Source of the DNA: Hydractinia symbiolongicarpus
Lineage: Eukaryota; Cnidaria; Hydrozoa; Anthoathecata; Hydractiniidae
NCBI RefSeq assembly: GCF_029227915.1
Contig: NC_079882.1
Coordinates: 12,090,001 to 12,154,000 of the forward strand
DNA: 64,000 bases
Direction: 5' to 3'
The notes under the pieces were generated by a model. That model saw only the letters and a list, made by a program, of their open reading frames with translations, did not search any database and was not told where the DNA came from. Each line of letters begins with the position of its first letter. Within the stretch, counting starts at the first letter, position 1. A program made the position numbers and the translations under genes. Shown one piece after another: positions 1 through 11,700 of this stretch.

Positions 1-431
1 TTAGCGCAGACAAAAAGGTACGAGGGAACAAATAGTACAGTGGAACTCTCAAGGGACCGACAAAAAAGTTCGAGATAACGGGTAGTCGCCTTCAACGCTT
101 GAAATGCCGGTACTTGTTTACGGAAGTTTAGTTCTTGATTATTAGATTGTTTGGCCGAAAACAAGGAATGGAAAAAAGATACAATATAAACATTCGAAAG
201 TCACTTTTATATATTAATCGAACTTTTAGATTTTTTTTTTGTTTGTTTGAAAAATAAGGAGAAAGTCCCAGATAACATGAGCTGAAGGGACCGGAAAAAT
301 AGTACAACAAAGTGAAAGTTAGAGATAAAACGGAGGTTGATATATAGAACGAAATTTTGCCTTTATAAGAGATTGCAATGGACTGAAGTGAAAGATAGGT
401 TGTTTTTAAGAAAAAATGCGATTATAAAACT
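1..431. other. AT-rich non-coding sequence, possible Tigger-type end
   Basis: No gene is recognisable. Bases 40-90 carry CAGTGGAACTCTCAAGGGAC followed by a CGACAAAA/GTTCGAGATAA stretch, and a related phrase (GAAGGGACCGGAAAAATAG) recurs near 283. CAGTGGAAC starts resemble the ends of Tigger/pogo DNA transposons, so this could be a decayed terminal region. No matching inverted end was found nearby. Confidence 0.3.
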
Positions 432-557
432 AACCTCGTCCCTCAGAGAAATAGTGTCCAGATTCTTAGAAGCTGCGTCTACAGGAACATAAATGGCCGC
501 TTATGTTCGTCTCGCCGTCAGGTACAAAAAGAGACAAAAAGTCCTGGGGTCGAGGTT
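432..557. repeat. Fold-back element, CCTCGTCCCCAGG family, copy 1
   Basis: The left end AACCTCGTCCCTCAG (432) is matched in inverse by CTGGGGTCGAGGTT (544-557). It shares its end sequence with copies at 18859, 21747 and 40930, but has a different interior. No coding capacity; it looks like a small non-autonomous element (MITE) or fold-back repeat. Confidence 0.45.
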
Positions 558-1643
558 GTACAACCCGGATTAAATTCGTGCTTCGCTTACTTTGCCCTCC
601 GTAAATAATACGGTCACGTAATAAAAGACTCTCAGTAGTAAAAAAACAAAATAACCAGAGACCAACAAGAAAGCGTCAAGTTTTTATTTAATCTTTGGAC
701 TTTTAACGCCAGCTTTGCTACAATCAGCAAGCACATTTCAGTTCTCCCCCAGTTAATCTCTTTAGGGTATACTCTTGGTGGGTACTCTAACAGGTTGTTC
801 AAAAGATTGAGTAGTTGTTGCAAACTGTTGTCATGCATCCTCTGCAAGTTTTCGTACCAGCAAAGTCTGTTCCAGTGTGTTATTTTCCTAAGATAAGATC
901 AGGTTAACACGTCTCTTATATAAGAGATTCTTTGTGCAGCTTACATAGCTTTTGGTTGAGCAAATCCATTTTAACAGATAATTTTCGCTCTGAGTCATTG
1001 CAGGCCCTCAGCTATCAGCAGAGAGGGTGCCGATAAGCCGCATACGCCGTAAAAAGTGCGGGGGAGTTCGGCGTTTTGAAAAAAAATATAAGGATTCGCC
1101 CGAAAAAACCCGCATAGGCCCGAACAATGCCCGAAAAAGAAAATAAAAACAGACACTAATGTGATTCAAAAAAACTATAAAAATTAAAATAAACTTACTA
1201 TGTGGTAGTGAAGTTCTTAAAAGAACTGTTTTTGATGGTTTTTGATAAAGTTTACTTTATAAATAACTTATATATATAATATATTAACCCCTTTCTCTTC
1301 AAGCGCCTTCTTCCCAAATATCGTCCGCATGGTTTGTTACAAGGAATTGCATTTCGGGAATGTTCCGGGCGATTTCGAGAAAGTGCGGGCGATTTCGGGG
1401 GGCAAACGCCAATTTTATTCGAAAAGTCGCCCGTATATATGCGGGCGTTTGCGGCAAAAGTAGGAATAAGATTGTGAGGAAAATTATTATAATTTGAAAT
1501 ATTGTCAAAGGGAAATGATTTATCGTTACCGTCTTTATTGATTTGCGGAAATGAAACTATTGAATCCTGATGATGGGGTAAAGTTTATTTTGACATCATC
1601 TGCAGAGAAAACTTCCATTTGGTTTTGATTACTGTAAAGCTTG
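558..1643. other. Intergenic; diverged CCCG-rich patches
   Basis: No gene is supported. Two GC-rich patches stand out from AT-rich DNA, at about 1030-1135 (repeated GCCCGAAAAA and CCCGCATAGGCCCG words) and 1350-1455 (GGGCGATTTCG twice, GCGGGCGTTTGCGG). They read as roughly complementary, which suggests an eroded fold-back element of about 430 bp, but pairing is poor. A 71-codon ORF at 847-632 (-) matches nothing I recognise. Confidence 0.3.
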
Positions 1644-2025
1644 AATAAGCGCCCCAAGGTTTTGGAAATATTTGTAAATAAGCACCCCTGCTCTAAAAGC
1701 GCTCCCTCCCCGCACTTATTTGGAACGGCACAAAAAGCAACGATTCTTATTATGACTATGAATTACTCACAATAAACAAAGACAACGACAATAAAGATGA
1801 AGATAAAAATATTAAAATTTTATAAAAGATACATTATTACTATTATATTTCTTTATTTTTTGTTGTATTTCTATTTTTTATTTATAAATGCTGTGAGAAT
1901 GAAGTTTAAAATAATTTGCTTTTCTGAAAAAATGTTAATAAGTGCCCCTGCTGAAATAACTGCATCTGTCCAATAAGCACCCCTTGTCAAGATGAAATTT
2001 TTAAATAATTGTACCAGGCGCTTAA
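1644..2025. mobile_element. Possible MITE with AATAAGCGCC ends
   Basis: The left end AATAAGCGCC (1644) is nearly matched in inverse by GGCGCTTAAT (2018). Variants recur inside in direct orientation (AATAAGCACCCCTGC near 1678, AATAAGTGCCCCTGC near 1937, CAATAAGCACCCC near 1972). Tandem subterminal repeats near short inverted ends are also seen in the pogo element at 3721. There is no ORF and the target duplication is unclear. Confidence 0.4.
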
Positions 2026-2442
2026 TTTGTTATTTTTCCGTTTACACCATTTAAGGTATCCAATGCTGACAGCTGCCACAAAAGATGGGTTTCCACTGAC
2101 AATGTTCCTACAAACAACACTAGAAAACTTTCCTGTTTCTTTTTTGGTCTGCTATCACTGATAGTAGACCAGAAAAAGAAGTGTGATGTATGGCTTAAGT
2201 TTTAGCGTTATTCACTCTAAGTCTGATAGACTCTAGACTACCAGCATTAATTGCAAGGTCATCAGCTAAGAGAAATTCCCAAAGGCAACCAGTTCTAAAG
2301 ACATTGAATACATAAACCTTTAGACTTAATAGTGTTGAATCTCTCTGCAGGAGTCATTTTAGCAAACTTTTGACATGCAAAGTACTGAATAATTTTAGTA
2401 CCATTTGGACCATTGGTTGCAATATGAGTACTAGAAGATTCA
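2026..2442. other. Intergenic; near-palindrome at about 2142-2175
   Basis: No gene seen. TTGGTCTGCTATCA followed by TGATAGTAGACCAG forms an imperfect hairpin with one mismatched pair. Function unknown. Confidence 0.3.
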
Positions 2443-3719
2443 TTACAAATGTGCCATTATGTGGTCTTCATCGCTTTGCCTATCATTTATATGGTGACTT
2501 TTGTACCTATCTCTCGAATCATTGCAATATTTTTTTTTATCTTTTTTGTACTCAGGAGCCTGATGCCTAGTAACCAAAGCTGTCTCTTGTTGTATCCTTA
2601 ATGCCTTCTCAAGAAATAAAATCAATCTCTCTCACTTTTCAGGTTCTTGTAATTTTCCCTCACAGATAGAAGACAACCACGTAGTAATCTCCCATAATAT
2701 GGTAAATCATATTCAATCCATCATCAAAATTAAGCCTATTTTGAATATTATGAACTTTGGACAGAGAAAGAATATCCTGGAGTAATGTAATAAGTTTTAA
2801 TAAACCGTGTTGCAAAGTATCAGGACTTTTTAATTTCCATAGTGGACCAAATTTTTTAACATCTCTGAGTTTCTTTTGAAGCATTGTTTTGGAATCATCA
2901 AATGCTCTTTTTAATCTAATCCAAATATCCTCAATATTTTCAAGACCTTTCACTAAAGACAGCGCAGGTTCGTCAAGATGATTATTTTTAAGTAAGTCTG
3001 GTAACAATTTTAAAGGTGTTGTTTTTAATTGAGATTTGATGAACTAAACAATTTCCCTTTGGATAACTCCCTGGTTTGAATTTCAGTTTTAAGATTTTCG
3101 ACGTATTCTTTCTTTTGAATATTATTGAAAATTTTTCATAAGCTTCTATTATCGTTTGCAAAACACTTTTCTTATCTGGATATTCAGGCAGGACAGTGTC
3201 CAACAAATACTGGATTTTCTTTGTTAATTTTTCACATTGACAAAGTTTAAGTTGTAAATTTGATTCCTTTTTAACTATTTCATCGTGTCTTTGGTGACTA
3301 GAAAATCTTTTAAAAGTTCGTTTATTATGCGAAAAATTTGATTGATGACAAAACCGGTGGTTTCAATTTTTTGTTTTGTAATTTCAAAATGATGTTTTTT
3401 GTTGAAATTTCTTTATTGGTATAATCCGCTTTCTCTTTTGCTCTAGTTAATTTTCTCAGATCTTTGCCAGACTTGATATAAGTTTTGTTGTTAGCAAAAG
3501 ACATTTCAATGTTTTTAGCAAATTCTGCTTCGAATTTAGTTTCACCAATATTTACTTTGATTTGATTAGAAAGCGAACGCAAATTTAACCTTTTAATCTC
3601 GATTTTTTCAACACAAATATCAATATCTGAAATAGCAGCAGCAAATGAGTCGATTTAGCAAATGAGTCATTTATCTTGGCAAGTAAAGCATTAATTTCGA
3701 CAATTTTATCGTTTGCCAT
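2443..3719 (-). pseudogene. Retrotransposon gag-like fragment (DUF1759-like), degraded
   Basis: Three overlapping or adjacent minus-strand frames (3582-3325, 3206-2988, 3007-2660, then 2625-2443) together read like the gag-like N-terminal part of a retrotransposon polyprotein. The clearest part, 3007-2660, contains EPALSLVKGL, then an IWIRLKRAFDDSKTMLQKKL helix, the pattern of DUF1759 regions in BEL/Pao-type elements. A possible start ATG (MANDKIVEINALLAK) sits at 3719, exactly where the pogo element inserted. Frame changes and stops between pieces show it is not functional. Protease, reverse transcriptase and LTRs were not found, so family assignment is tentative. Confidence 0.45.
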
Positions 3720-3720
3720 A

Positions 3721-4908
3721 CCGTATTTCCTCTAAAGAACGCCGCCCTCTAAAGAACGCCGCCCTCCAAAGAACGCCGCACCTTAGATGCAGCGTTTATT
3801 AGAAAAAAACCATTTTAATAGGGAAAGTAAAAAAAGTTGGTATTTATATGAATTTGATCTGTTTTCTTTCACAAAATTCTTCTACATCTAACGACAAATA
3901 CGAATATTTAGTTTTACGCTTTAACAGTTAACTGTGAAGAATTTTAGCATAACTTTTGCTAGATGTAAAACAAATGAACTTTGCAGGTACACTCAAACCA
4001 ATCTCTTGTTTTCGTTTCCCAGTAACTGTCGCATTTACATGATTATCTCCAATTTCAATAAAAAACGATATCAGCTTTGACAACTCTATTGGATGAACGA
4101 GGAACTCACCTTACACTATGTGCAAACAGTTTTAGGAAAGTTTTCCTTTAATCGACGCTTGTTAGCTTGGGATTCATTTGAATGCCACATGATGGATTCC
4201 GTGAAACAAGAATTGTCAAAAGGCAGAATTGAGAATGTCATAATTCCCGGTGGCTGCACTAAATATATACAGGCACCAGATGTCTCATGGAATAAACCAT
4301 TTAAGAGTCGGATGATCGATCTTTATAACGAATGGATGGTTGAAGGTGTTCAACAGTTCACAAAAGGAGGAAACCAGAAACCTCCATCGCGACGAAAGCT
4401 AGTGCAATGGGTTTTAGACGCATGGAATGGCTTGAGCACGGAAATGATTATCAAATCTTTCAAGTCGTGTGGTTTAAATTTAGCTCTTGATGGATCAGAG
4501 GATGGACAAATCCATTGTTTTAAAGAAGGATCGTCCTGTTCATCTGGTGCTACCTTAATGAAAAAAGCAACTGAGGCATTGGAAGAAGACCAATCTTCTG
4601 ACAACCCATTTGAAATTTACGATTGTGATGTAAATGAAAGCTATGAGTCCTTTCATGTTATCGACGAAGACTCGGACGGAGATAGCGACATTGACATTGA
4701 CATTGTTTAATAGACTTTTCATAGTTTAATTCTTTTGTTATCTATATTTAATCTTAAAGAAAATACTTAACATCAACTTCTGCTTTTTGTCTCACTCATG
4801 GTTTTGTAATAAACGCCGCCCTCCAAAGAACGCCGCCCTCTAAAGAACGCCGCACCTAAAAATTGCATTTTGTAAAGAACGCCGCGGCGTTCTTTAGAGG
4901 AAATACGG
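3721..4908 (+). mobile_element. Non-autonomous pogo-type DNA transposon with perfect TIRs and TA TSD
   Basis: A 1188-bp element bounded by a perfect 25-bp terminal inverted repeat beginning CCGTATTTCCTCTAAAGAAC (3721-3745 and 4884-4908) and flanked by the TA duplication (3719-3720, 4909-4910) typical of Tc1/mariner-pogo elements. Subterminal tandem copies of CCTCTAAAGAACGCCGC lie just inside both ends, in direct orientation at left and right. It encodes only the C-terminal part of a pogo DDE transposase (4093-4710). The perfect ends suggest recent insertion by an enzyme supplied from elsewhere. It splits the gag-like relic. Confidence 0.88.
4093..4710 (+). CDS. Pogo-like DDE transposase, C-terminal part
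   Basis: A 205-aa intact ORF inside the pogo element. Residues 23-31 (RLLAWDSFE) contain the second catalytic Asp of the DDE_1 fold. Residues about 60-72 (APDVSWNKPFKSR) match the PLDVSLNKPFK block, followed by the aromatic helix NEWMVEG and the LVQWVLDAWNGLS helix of pogo/jerky transposases. The CENP-B-type DNA-binding domains and first catalytic Asp region are missing, and I see no upstream exon for them within the element. An acidic tail ends the protein. It cannot be an active transposase alone; a retained regulatory role is possible but unsupported. Confidence 0.82.
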   Translation: MNEELTLHYVQTVLGKFSFNRRLLAWDSFECHMMDSVKQELSKGRIENVIIPGGCTKYIQAPDVSWNKPFKSRMIDLYNEWMVEGVQQFTKGGNQKPPSRRKLVQWVLDAWNGLSTEMIIKSFKSCGLNLALDGSEDGQIHCFKEGSSCSSGATLMKKATEALEEDQSSDNPFEIYDCDVNESYESFHVIDEDSDGDSDIDIDIV

Positions 4909-4910
4909 TA

Positions 4911-5730
4911 TCTAAATCATCAACACTGATGTTTTAGAGTAAATTTGAAAGTTCGTTTATTGATTCGACACACATTGATGTGGTTTCCTTTTGGTTTTTT
5001 TGCCCGTATTGTGCAAAAGTTTATAATCAATTCTGGATTGGACTCTTTTACTAATGAATTTTTGAAGTAAGGTTCTGAAGTTTTGAAGGTTTGGGTTATA
5101 AGTTGTTTGAATGTTAAGTTTTCGTGGGATGACAAAAAACCCTTATAGAAATATTTGGAACTTTTTGCATCAAACAAGGTTCAAACTAAAATAAATACAC
5201 AGAAAATATGAAAATATGAAGAAAAACACAGCGCCTAAATTTGAAATGAACAATAACTAAAATAAATAACATATGTATACCAACTATTCTGTACAGGACT
5301 TGAAAGGATGAACATTGCTTCTTCGAACTTCTTTAACATACATAAATATTTGAATTTTGATAAAAAAAAAACTTTGTAACTTTATATTTGAAATTTGATT
5401 TTAAACTTGTTACTTTCTCTTTTTGAGCGGGAATGAATCAAGAAACGTGAAAAAACTACTTATATAAATTTTATCAATAAAAATAGCACACTTAGACACA
5501 AACATAAAACACAAGTTAATTACGCAATACACCATAAAATAACAATAAAACATGCACGTAACATACATATTGAACCCGAAACGAATGTATAGTATCATAT
5601 ATAACACGAAATCAACACAAATCCAGGGTTAACTGTACAGTTTGGTGTATGTCATCCTAAGGACTATCTCATGATAGGTAATTGTTATATATATGTATAT
5701 CTTATAGAATTTTATAAAACACTATATAAG
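4911..5730. other. Region between the pogo element and aph-1
   Basis: The minus-strand ORF 5177-4920 (85 aa, basic, unrecognised) may be the upstream continuation of the gag-like relic on the other side of the pogo insertion. The rest to 5730 is AT-rich and should hold the aph-1 promoter and 5' UTR. I cannot define a core promoter. Confidence 0.3.
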
Positions 5731-8700
5731 ATGACATTGCTTTCATTTTTTGGATGTTCCTTTATTGCATTTGGACCAGCATTCTCAATGTTTGCCATAA
5801 CAGTTGCTCCAGATGCACAGCAAGTTATAGTTCTCATCAGCAGGTTTGTATCTTACATTAACTTTTTGCTATACCTATTTATACACTGAAAACTGGATTC
5901 TAATCAAAATGAAGAATAATGTAAAAAAAATGTTAGTTAAGGTATAGTTAGATCCTGCAATTTTCCAAAAACAATGATCTTGCCTGAAATTGAAAAAAAC
6001 ATGTATCTAAAAAAGATGCGAATGTATCTGGAATTTGTTTCTAAAAAATTGTAGCATTCTTAATTTGTTTTCTGGTTTTAAGTATACGAAAAAGAAAAAC
6101 AAAATCAGAGTCAATAAAAGTCTCTTTGACTGCATTTGAAAAGGATATAGTGTTAGAATTTATATTTATCTTTCTTCTATAAATTTAGTATAAAAACTTA
6201 TTTAAGGTTACTAAATATAGGCAAATCCATTACTTTAAATCTACATACTGTTATTTTTTTTTAATTACAGTGCATTCTTTTGGTTGCTATCATTACTAAC
6301 AGCATCAATATGGTGGACGATTGTAACACCCTTGAAGAAAAATCTAGCATTTAGCTTATTCTTTTCTGTGTTATTCCAAGAATTGTTCAGATATGCGTGT
6401 TGGGCATTATTACGGTATTTGCTTGTTGCGTTGTTATTAAAGTGATAATTTTAAGCCAAGATAATTAGCCTCTGTTTAGTTGCAAATTGCAGATTTATGA
6501 CATGGAGGTGGTTAACTTTAATTTGTTGGGGTGTGCAAGGTATTTTAGCTCCCTTTCCCCACCTCTTAATTTTTTGTTATAATCTCTGTAGCATATTATG
6601 AGACAGGGTGAAGGGTCTCTATAAGAGACAAGAGAGGAGTTGAACGTCCTCCACCATACTTTAGTTTAAAGGTATTGTGAAAGTCCCATGAAATGCCACA
6701 TGATGGTGTCACTATACACCCAGTCCTGTCTGTGAACAGTTGGCGCTAGGAAGGGCATCCAGCTGTAAAACAATGCTAAAACTCTTTAATAATGGCCATA
6801 AGAACAGTTGATCAGACAAACTGCCATAACAGGACTGGAACTCTAAGGAGTGAAGGTGTCGCGCACGGTAGGACAGATGTCAGGTGTATCGTCAGACCGT
6901 TACCCAGCTATCACATCACAAGGTAGATAATACTAGGTTGAGGATGGCTAGTGTAAATGTTGGTACTCTGAGAGGTAGAGCAGGTGAAGTAGTTGAAATG
7001 TTAAAACGTAGATCTGTTGATATTTGTTGTGTTCAGGAAGTCAGGTGAAGAGGAGCTTCAGTGGGATTTGTGGATGGTAGGAGGGCAAGGTATAAGCTTT
7101 TTTGGATTGGTAATAGTGATGGATCTGAAGGAGTTGACATATTCGTTGCAGAGAAGTGGGTAGAAAAAGTAATAGATGTTATGCGTGTTAATAGTTGTAT
7201 TATAGTGATAAAGTTTTTGATAGGTAATAGGATTGTCACTTTTCTGTCAGTTTATGGTCCACAGTGTGAACTAAGTGAGGAAGATAAAGATAAGTTTTAT
7301 GATGAGTTAATAGCAGTCACATCAAAGTTTGGAGACACTGAACTTGTCATGGTGGGCAGCGACTTTAATGGTCATGTTGGGAAGTCATCTGAAGGTTATA
7401 GAGGTGTGCATGGAGGCTATGGATTTCAGAGCAGAAATAAGGAAGGGGAGAGATTACTTGAGCTTGGAATGGCAACGGACATGGTGGTTTGCAACACATC
7501 ATTCAGTAAGAGACAGAGTAGGCTGATAACATATGAGTCAGGTGTTTCTAAGACACAGATAGATTACTTCCTGGTTAGAAAGTCAGACAAGAAAGTGGTT
7601 AAGAACGTGAAAGTTATATCGGGGGAAGAGTGTGTTTCCCAGCATAGGTTGCCGGTTTGTGATATTATCTTGAAGAGTGTTAAAGAAGCCAAGGGAAAGT
7701 ACAGGCCCGTTGTAAAGTCTGGAAGCTGAAGCAAGAGATTGTAGCAAGACAATTTAGTTAATAAAGTTCAGCAGTTAGCCCACAATGGTCAATGTCGTAG
7801 TGACAATGTTAAAAGTACTTGGACTACTTTGAAGAATTGTCTTCTAGAAGCTTCTGATGATACCTGTGGGTGGACGAAAGGACCAGCTAGACATTGACAG
7901 ACCTGGTGGTGGAATAATGAGGTTGACCAGTGTATACAGGAAAAGAGGAAACTTTGGAAAGAGTGGAAGTCAGGTGGTAGTAAAAATATTTACTCAGAAG
8001 CTAAGCGTTGTGCTCGTACAGCAGTATATAAGGCAAAATTAGAAACAGAGAGAAACAGATTTGCAGGTGTGTTAAGAAGGGAAGATCAGTGCAAGATTTT
8101 TAGGTGAGAAGTGTATACGTAATGATGAAGGTGTTTTGGCTAGCACAGAGGAGGAGAAAAGGGTAGCTTGGAAGAATTATTATCAGAGGTTGCTTAACAC
8201 TGAGTTTGATTGGGATGAAGATAATTTGTCTGATGATGATGTTGTAGAAGGGCCAGCCATGCAGATCAAGACAGGATTGGTAGTGGACGCTATTAGGAAA
8301 TTGAAGATTGGCAAGGCTGCAGGAGTGTCGGGTATTGTTGCAGAGATGGTAAAAGCACCTGTATATATTTGAGCTTATAGTTGAGCTTATTACAAGTCTT
8401 GCTAATCAGATTATAAAGGATGGTGCTATTCCGAGTGAGTGGCAGTCGAGTGTAATAGTGAATTGTTTCAAGGGCAAGGGTGATGCATTAGAAAGAGGTA
8501 ACTATAGAGGTTTGAAGTTAGTTGATCAAGTAATGAAAGTTATTGAAAGAGTGATTGATAAGTTACTTAGAGAAAGAATTGATGTAGATAAGATGCAATT
8601 TGGTTTTGTTCCATGGTGTGGCACTACAGATGCAATATTTTTACTCAGAAAGCTTCAGGAAAAGTATTTAGGAAAGAGAAAGAATCTCTGTTTTGCCTTT

Positions 8701-11700
8701 GTAGATTTAGAGAAAGCTCTTGATAGAGTGCCACGTAAAGTTATTTGGTGTGCTATGAGAAAATTAGGTGTTGATGAGTGGCTAGTTACGATGGTACAGT
8801 CTTTGTACAGCAATGCTAGAAGTCCTGTCAGGATTAACGATTCACTTAGTGATGAATCTAGTGTAAATGTTGGTGTACATCAGGGTTCTGTACTTAGTCC
8901 TTTGTTTTGTCTTAGAAGCGCTGTCGATGGAGTTCAGAACAGGTTGTCCATGGGAGTTATTGTATGCAGATGATTTGGTTCTCATAGCAGAGTCGAGAGG
9001 GTTGATAGTAACTCAATTTTTTGTCAGACTTGCAAGCATTGGGTACATAAGAGCTGACATTCAGTTTGTATGCAAGCGTTGCAAAGGTGAGATTATAGAG
9101 AATGAAGTATTTCCAGCTTCCATGATGTACAACAGTGGCTCGTTAGAGATAGTTGAGAGCTTCTGTTACTTAGGTGATATGTTGGGCAGTGAAGGGGGTG
9201 TTGAAAGAAGTGTACTTGCAGGATATAGGTTCTGCTTGGAAAAAGTTCAGAAAGTTACTTCCTTTGTTGACTAGCAGAGTCTTGTCAATTGAGTTAAAAG
9301 GTAGGATGTATGAGGCCTGTGTAAGAAGTGTTATGTTGTACGCTAGTGAGACATGGGCAGTGAAGCAGGAAAATCTTGACCATTTAAAAAGGAATGATAT
9401 GAGAATGGTTAGGTGAATGTGTAACGCCAGTCTGAGACAGAAAGAGTTCAGATGAGCTAAGAAGCAGGCTAAGTATCCGTAGAATTAGAGATGTTATCCA
9501 GATAAGAAGATTGAATTGGCTGGGGCACTTGGAAAGAATGGAGGGGATAATTGGGTAAGAAAGTGTAGAGACTTGATAGTTCCTGGGGCAAAAGCCCAGA
9601 GGCAGACCGAGAAAGACTTGGCAGGAGGTTATAAGGATAGACTTGATACAGAGAAAGGTGAGTTTAAATCTAACACAGTCTAGATCAGATTGGAAGAGGG
9701 TCATTAATATACCCCGTCCAACCCATGCTAGCATGGAAAACGGACGTTAAGCCAAGAATGATGATTATTATTGATTTATCATAATAATAAAAAAAATGCA
9801 TGTCCTTGGATTATTTTATTGTAAAGTGCTTATTATAAAATGCCCTAAATATAACTTAAATAAAAAAAGATGATTTTGTAGATGCAGAATATTGTAATTG
9901 TGAGTTTATAAGCTTATAAGCAGCATTTTTTATCCAGCATCAATTTTGCCATAAAGTTTTCGAAGTTTGGACAACAAAAAATTAAATTTAAGTATGTATG
10001 TAATTTTGTGTTTTTTTTTTTTTTTTAGGCGTGCCGAAGAAGGATTAATAACAATGACAAATTCACACTCACCACTGAGGAAACTTAGATTTCATTATGG
10101 TAAAAATAAATCTTGTTTGTTTCCATTCATAAGGAGGATATGTAAAAACATATGGAAAATGTGATTTTTATGTTATTGAAAAGAAAGGCAATAAGCCATT
10201 TAGTCTGTTTTACTTGTGAATTGAAGAAAATTTTACATATGAGCATGTTTATTTGTATTTTATCTTCCAAAAGTTGCATTTTTTCAACGCAGTCAGGTGT
10301 TCTGTCCAGACATATTAGTATTAAAACAGGAGTTAAAATTATTTTAGTTTGGCAGTTTCTAGTGAAATAAAGTGAATTTTTAAAAAAAATAGATGTTAAA
10401 CATACATAATGTAAATAAAAATAAGAGATAAAATATTTAAACAAATCAGTTAATTTTGCACCACAACCTAAAACTTTTGCAGAAAGTTTAATTGATAAAT
10501 GTTTTAAAAAAGTCACCAATTAAAATTACACTGTTTTGTCGACTGAGTCCTTCCTGTGCTTCCCTCACTTTATTTTGTTTTTATTTTTATTATTGAATTT
10601 ATTTGTTTGATTATTTGAGGAAACTAAATAATGAAATAAAACAGAACAATTAAATTTATTTAAAGAAATCAAGAGGTTTATCAAACCTAGTTGAACCAGT
10701 AAACGGTAATCTAACATATATAGGTGACACAGACAAACGATTTTGTTACCATCTTGAGCTATTCTTCCAGAATGAAGTAACATGCATGAGATCGATTCAT
10801 GTGGTTTTAAGGCTAATTAATTGGTTTTATTGCATTTTGCAGACCAGAATATATGACAACAAACATTTACTTCCTGCACAGATGAAATGTTTTATTCACT
10901 TTATTATTAAAAAAAATAATTATTTATAAATCTTAGCACCGAAATCCTGGCATGGAAATGTCAAATTATATTGTTTTTACTATTTAACGGATAGTAAATC
11001 CGTAATGCAACAAGTGAATTTGATCTATATTGTTAGAACATTTTGCGGGTGTTTCAGGAGTTCGCCAAATTAAATTCTGCAAAAAAGCAATGCGTCTGAA
11101 TGCCTATAGTTAAAAAAGATATGATAAAAGTAGCTACTTTGTACATCTTATGTTTTTTATTAAATATTAGAACTTTCCATAAGGGCAGCATTTAGTCACA
11201 ATGTTAGAATTTAATTTGTAATAGTGTAATTTAGTTTTCCATTAAAATTTTCATTTCAAAAATCAAATAATCAAATAATCACAGGCGAATTAGAAATAGC
11301 AAAGAATTGAGATTCAGTTGCGTTATCCTGTGTAAATTTTCATCATGGTTAAATGTTAAATTAATTAATTCTTTCCTGGAAAATACAATATAATTAACGA
11401 TATCAGTGTTTTTATCGCGTAAGTTCTGTATATGAAGATTTTGAATGCTGTTTATTCTGATTTCCGGTCCGTAGAATGCTACTTGTTCTAGTTTCTGATC
11501 TGTAGAATGTTACACTTTAGTTTACAAATTATTCGAATTGAATCCTTGTGTAACTCTTTTAAGACAGGAGAAATAATTTTCTTAGCACTAAAATAATATT
11601 TTTGAGCCTTACATGGGAAACATCTAACCACAAATGTCTTCACAGTCTCAATAAGCGCAAAAAAATCTATTTAATAGTCATAGAGTCCTTGCTCAAGTAG

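Larger units (their letters stand above)
6600..9765 (+). mobile_element. APE-type LINE, long degenerate copy in aph-1 intron 2
   Basis: Most complete copy of the family. The endonuclease frame starts at ATG 6944 (MASVNVGTLRGR), carries the catalytic Glu in CVQEVR, has a TGA at 7046-7048, then runs to 7729 with the GSDFNGHVG and SQHRLPVCDI blocks. Reverse transcriptase pieces follow in shifting frames (8136-8372, 8458-8973, 8867-9274, 9174-9416), with FAFVDLEKALDRVPR (motif A), HQGSVLSP and YADDLVLI (8962 onward). The C-terminal part ends with RKTWQEV. The 3' end is CATGCTAGCATGGAAAACGG then an ATGATTATTATT tail. Multiple frameshifts make it dead, and the zinc finger seen in other copies is mostly deleted here. 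The 5' limit is approximate. Confidence 0.85.

Noticed and set aside
3900-4080. Missing N-terminal transposase exon inside the pogo element
   Set aside because: Neither strand gives a convincing helix-turn-helix or first-Asp block; one minus-strand phrase is vaguely similar but too short.
5722-5730. TATA box (CTATATAAG) for aph-1
   Set aside because: It abuts the start codon, too close for a promoter element; chance in AT-rich DNA.
10127-10519. 130-aa minus ORF in aph-1 intron 3
   Set aside because: Lies in intronic AT-rich DNA, with no family features and an opposing ORF of equal quality.
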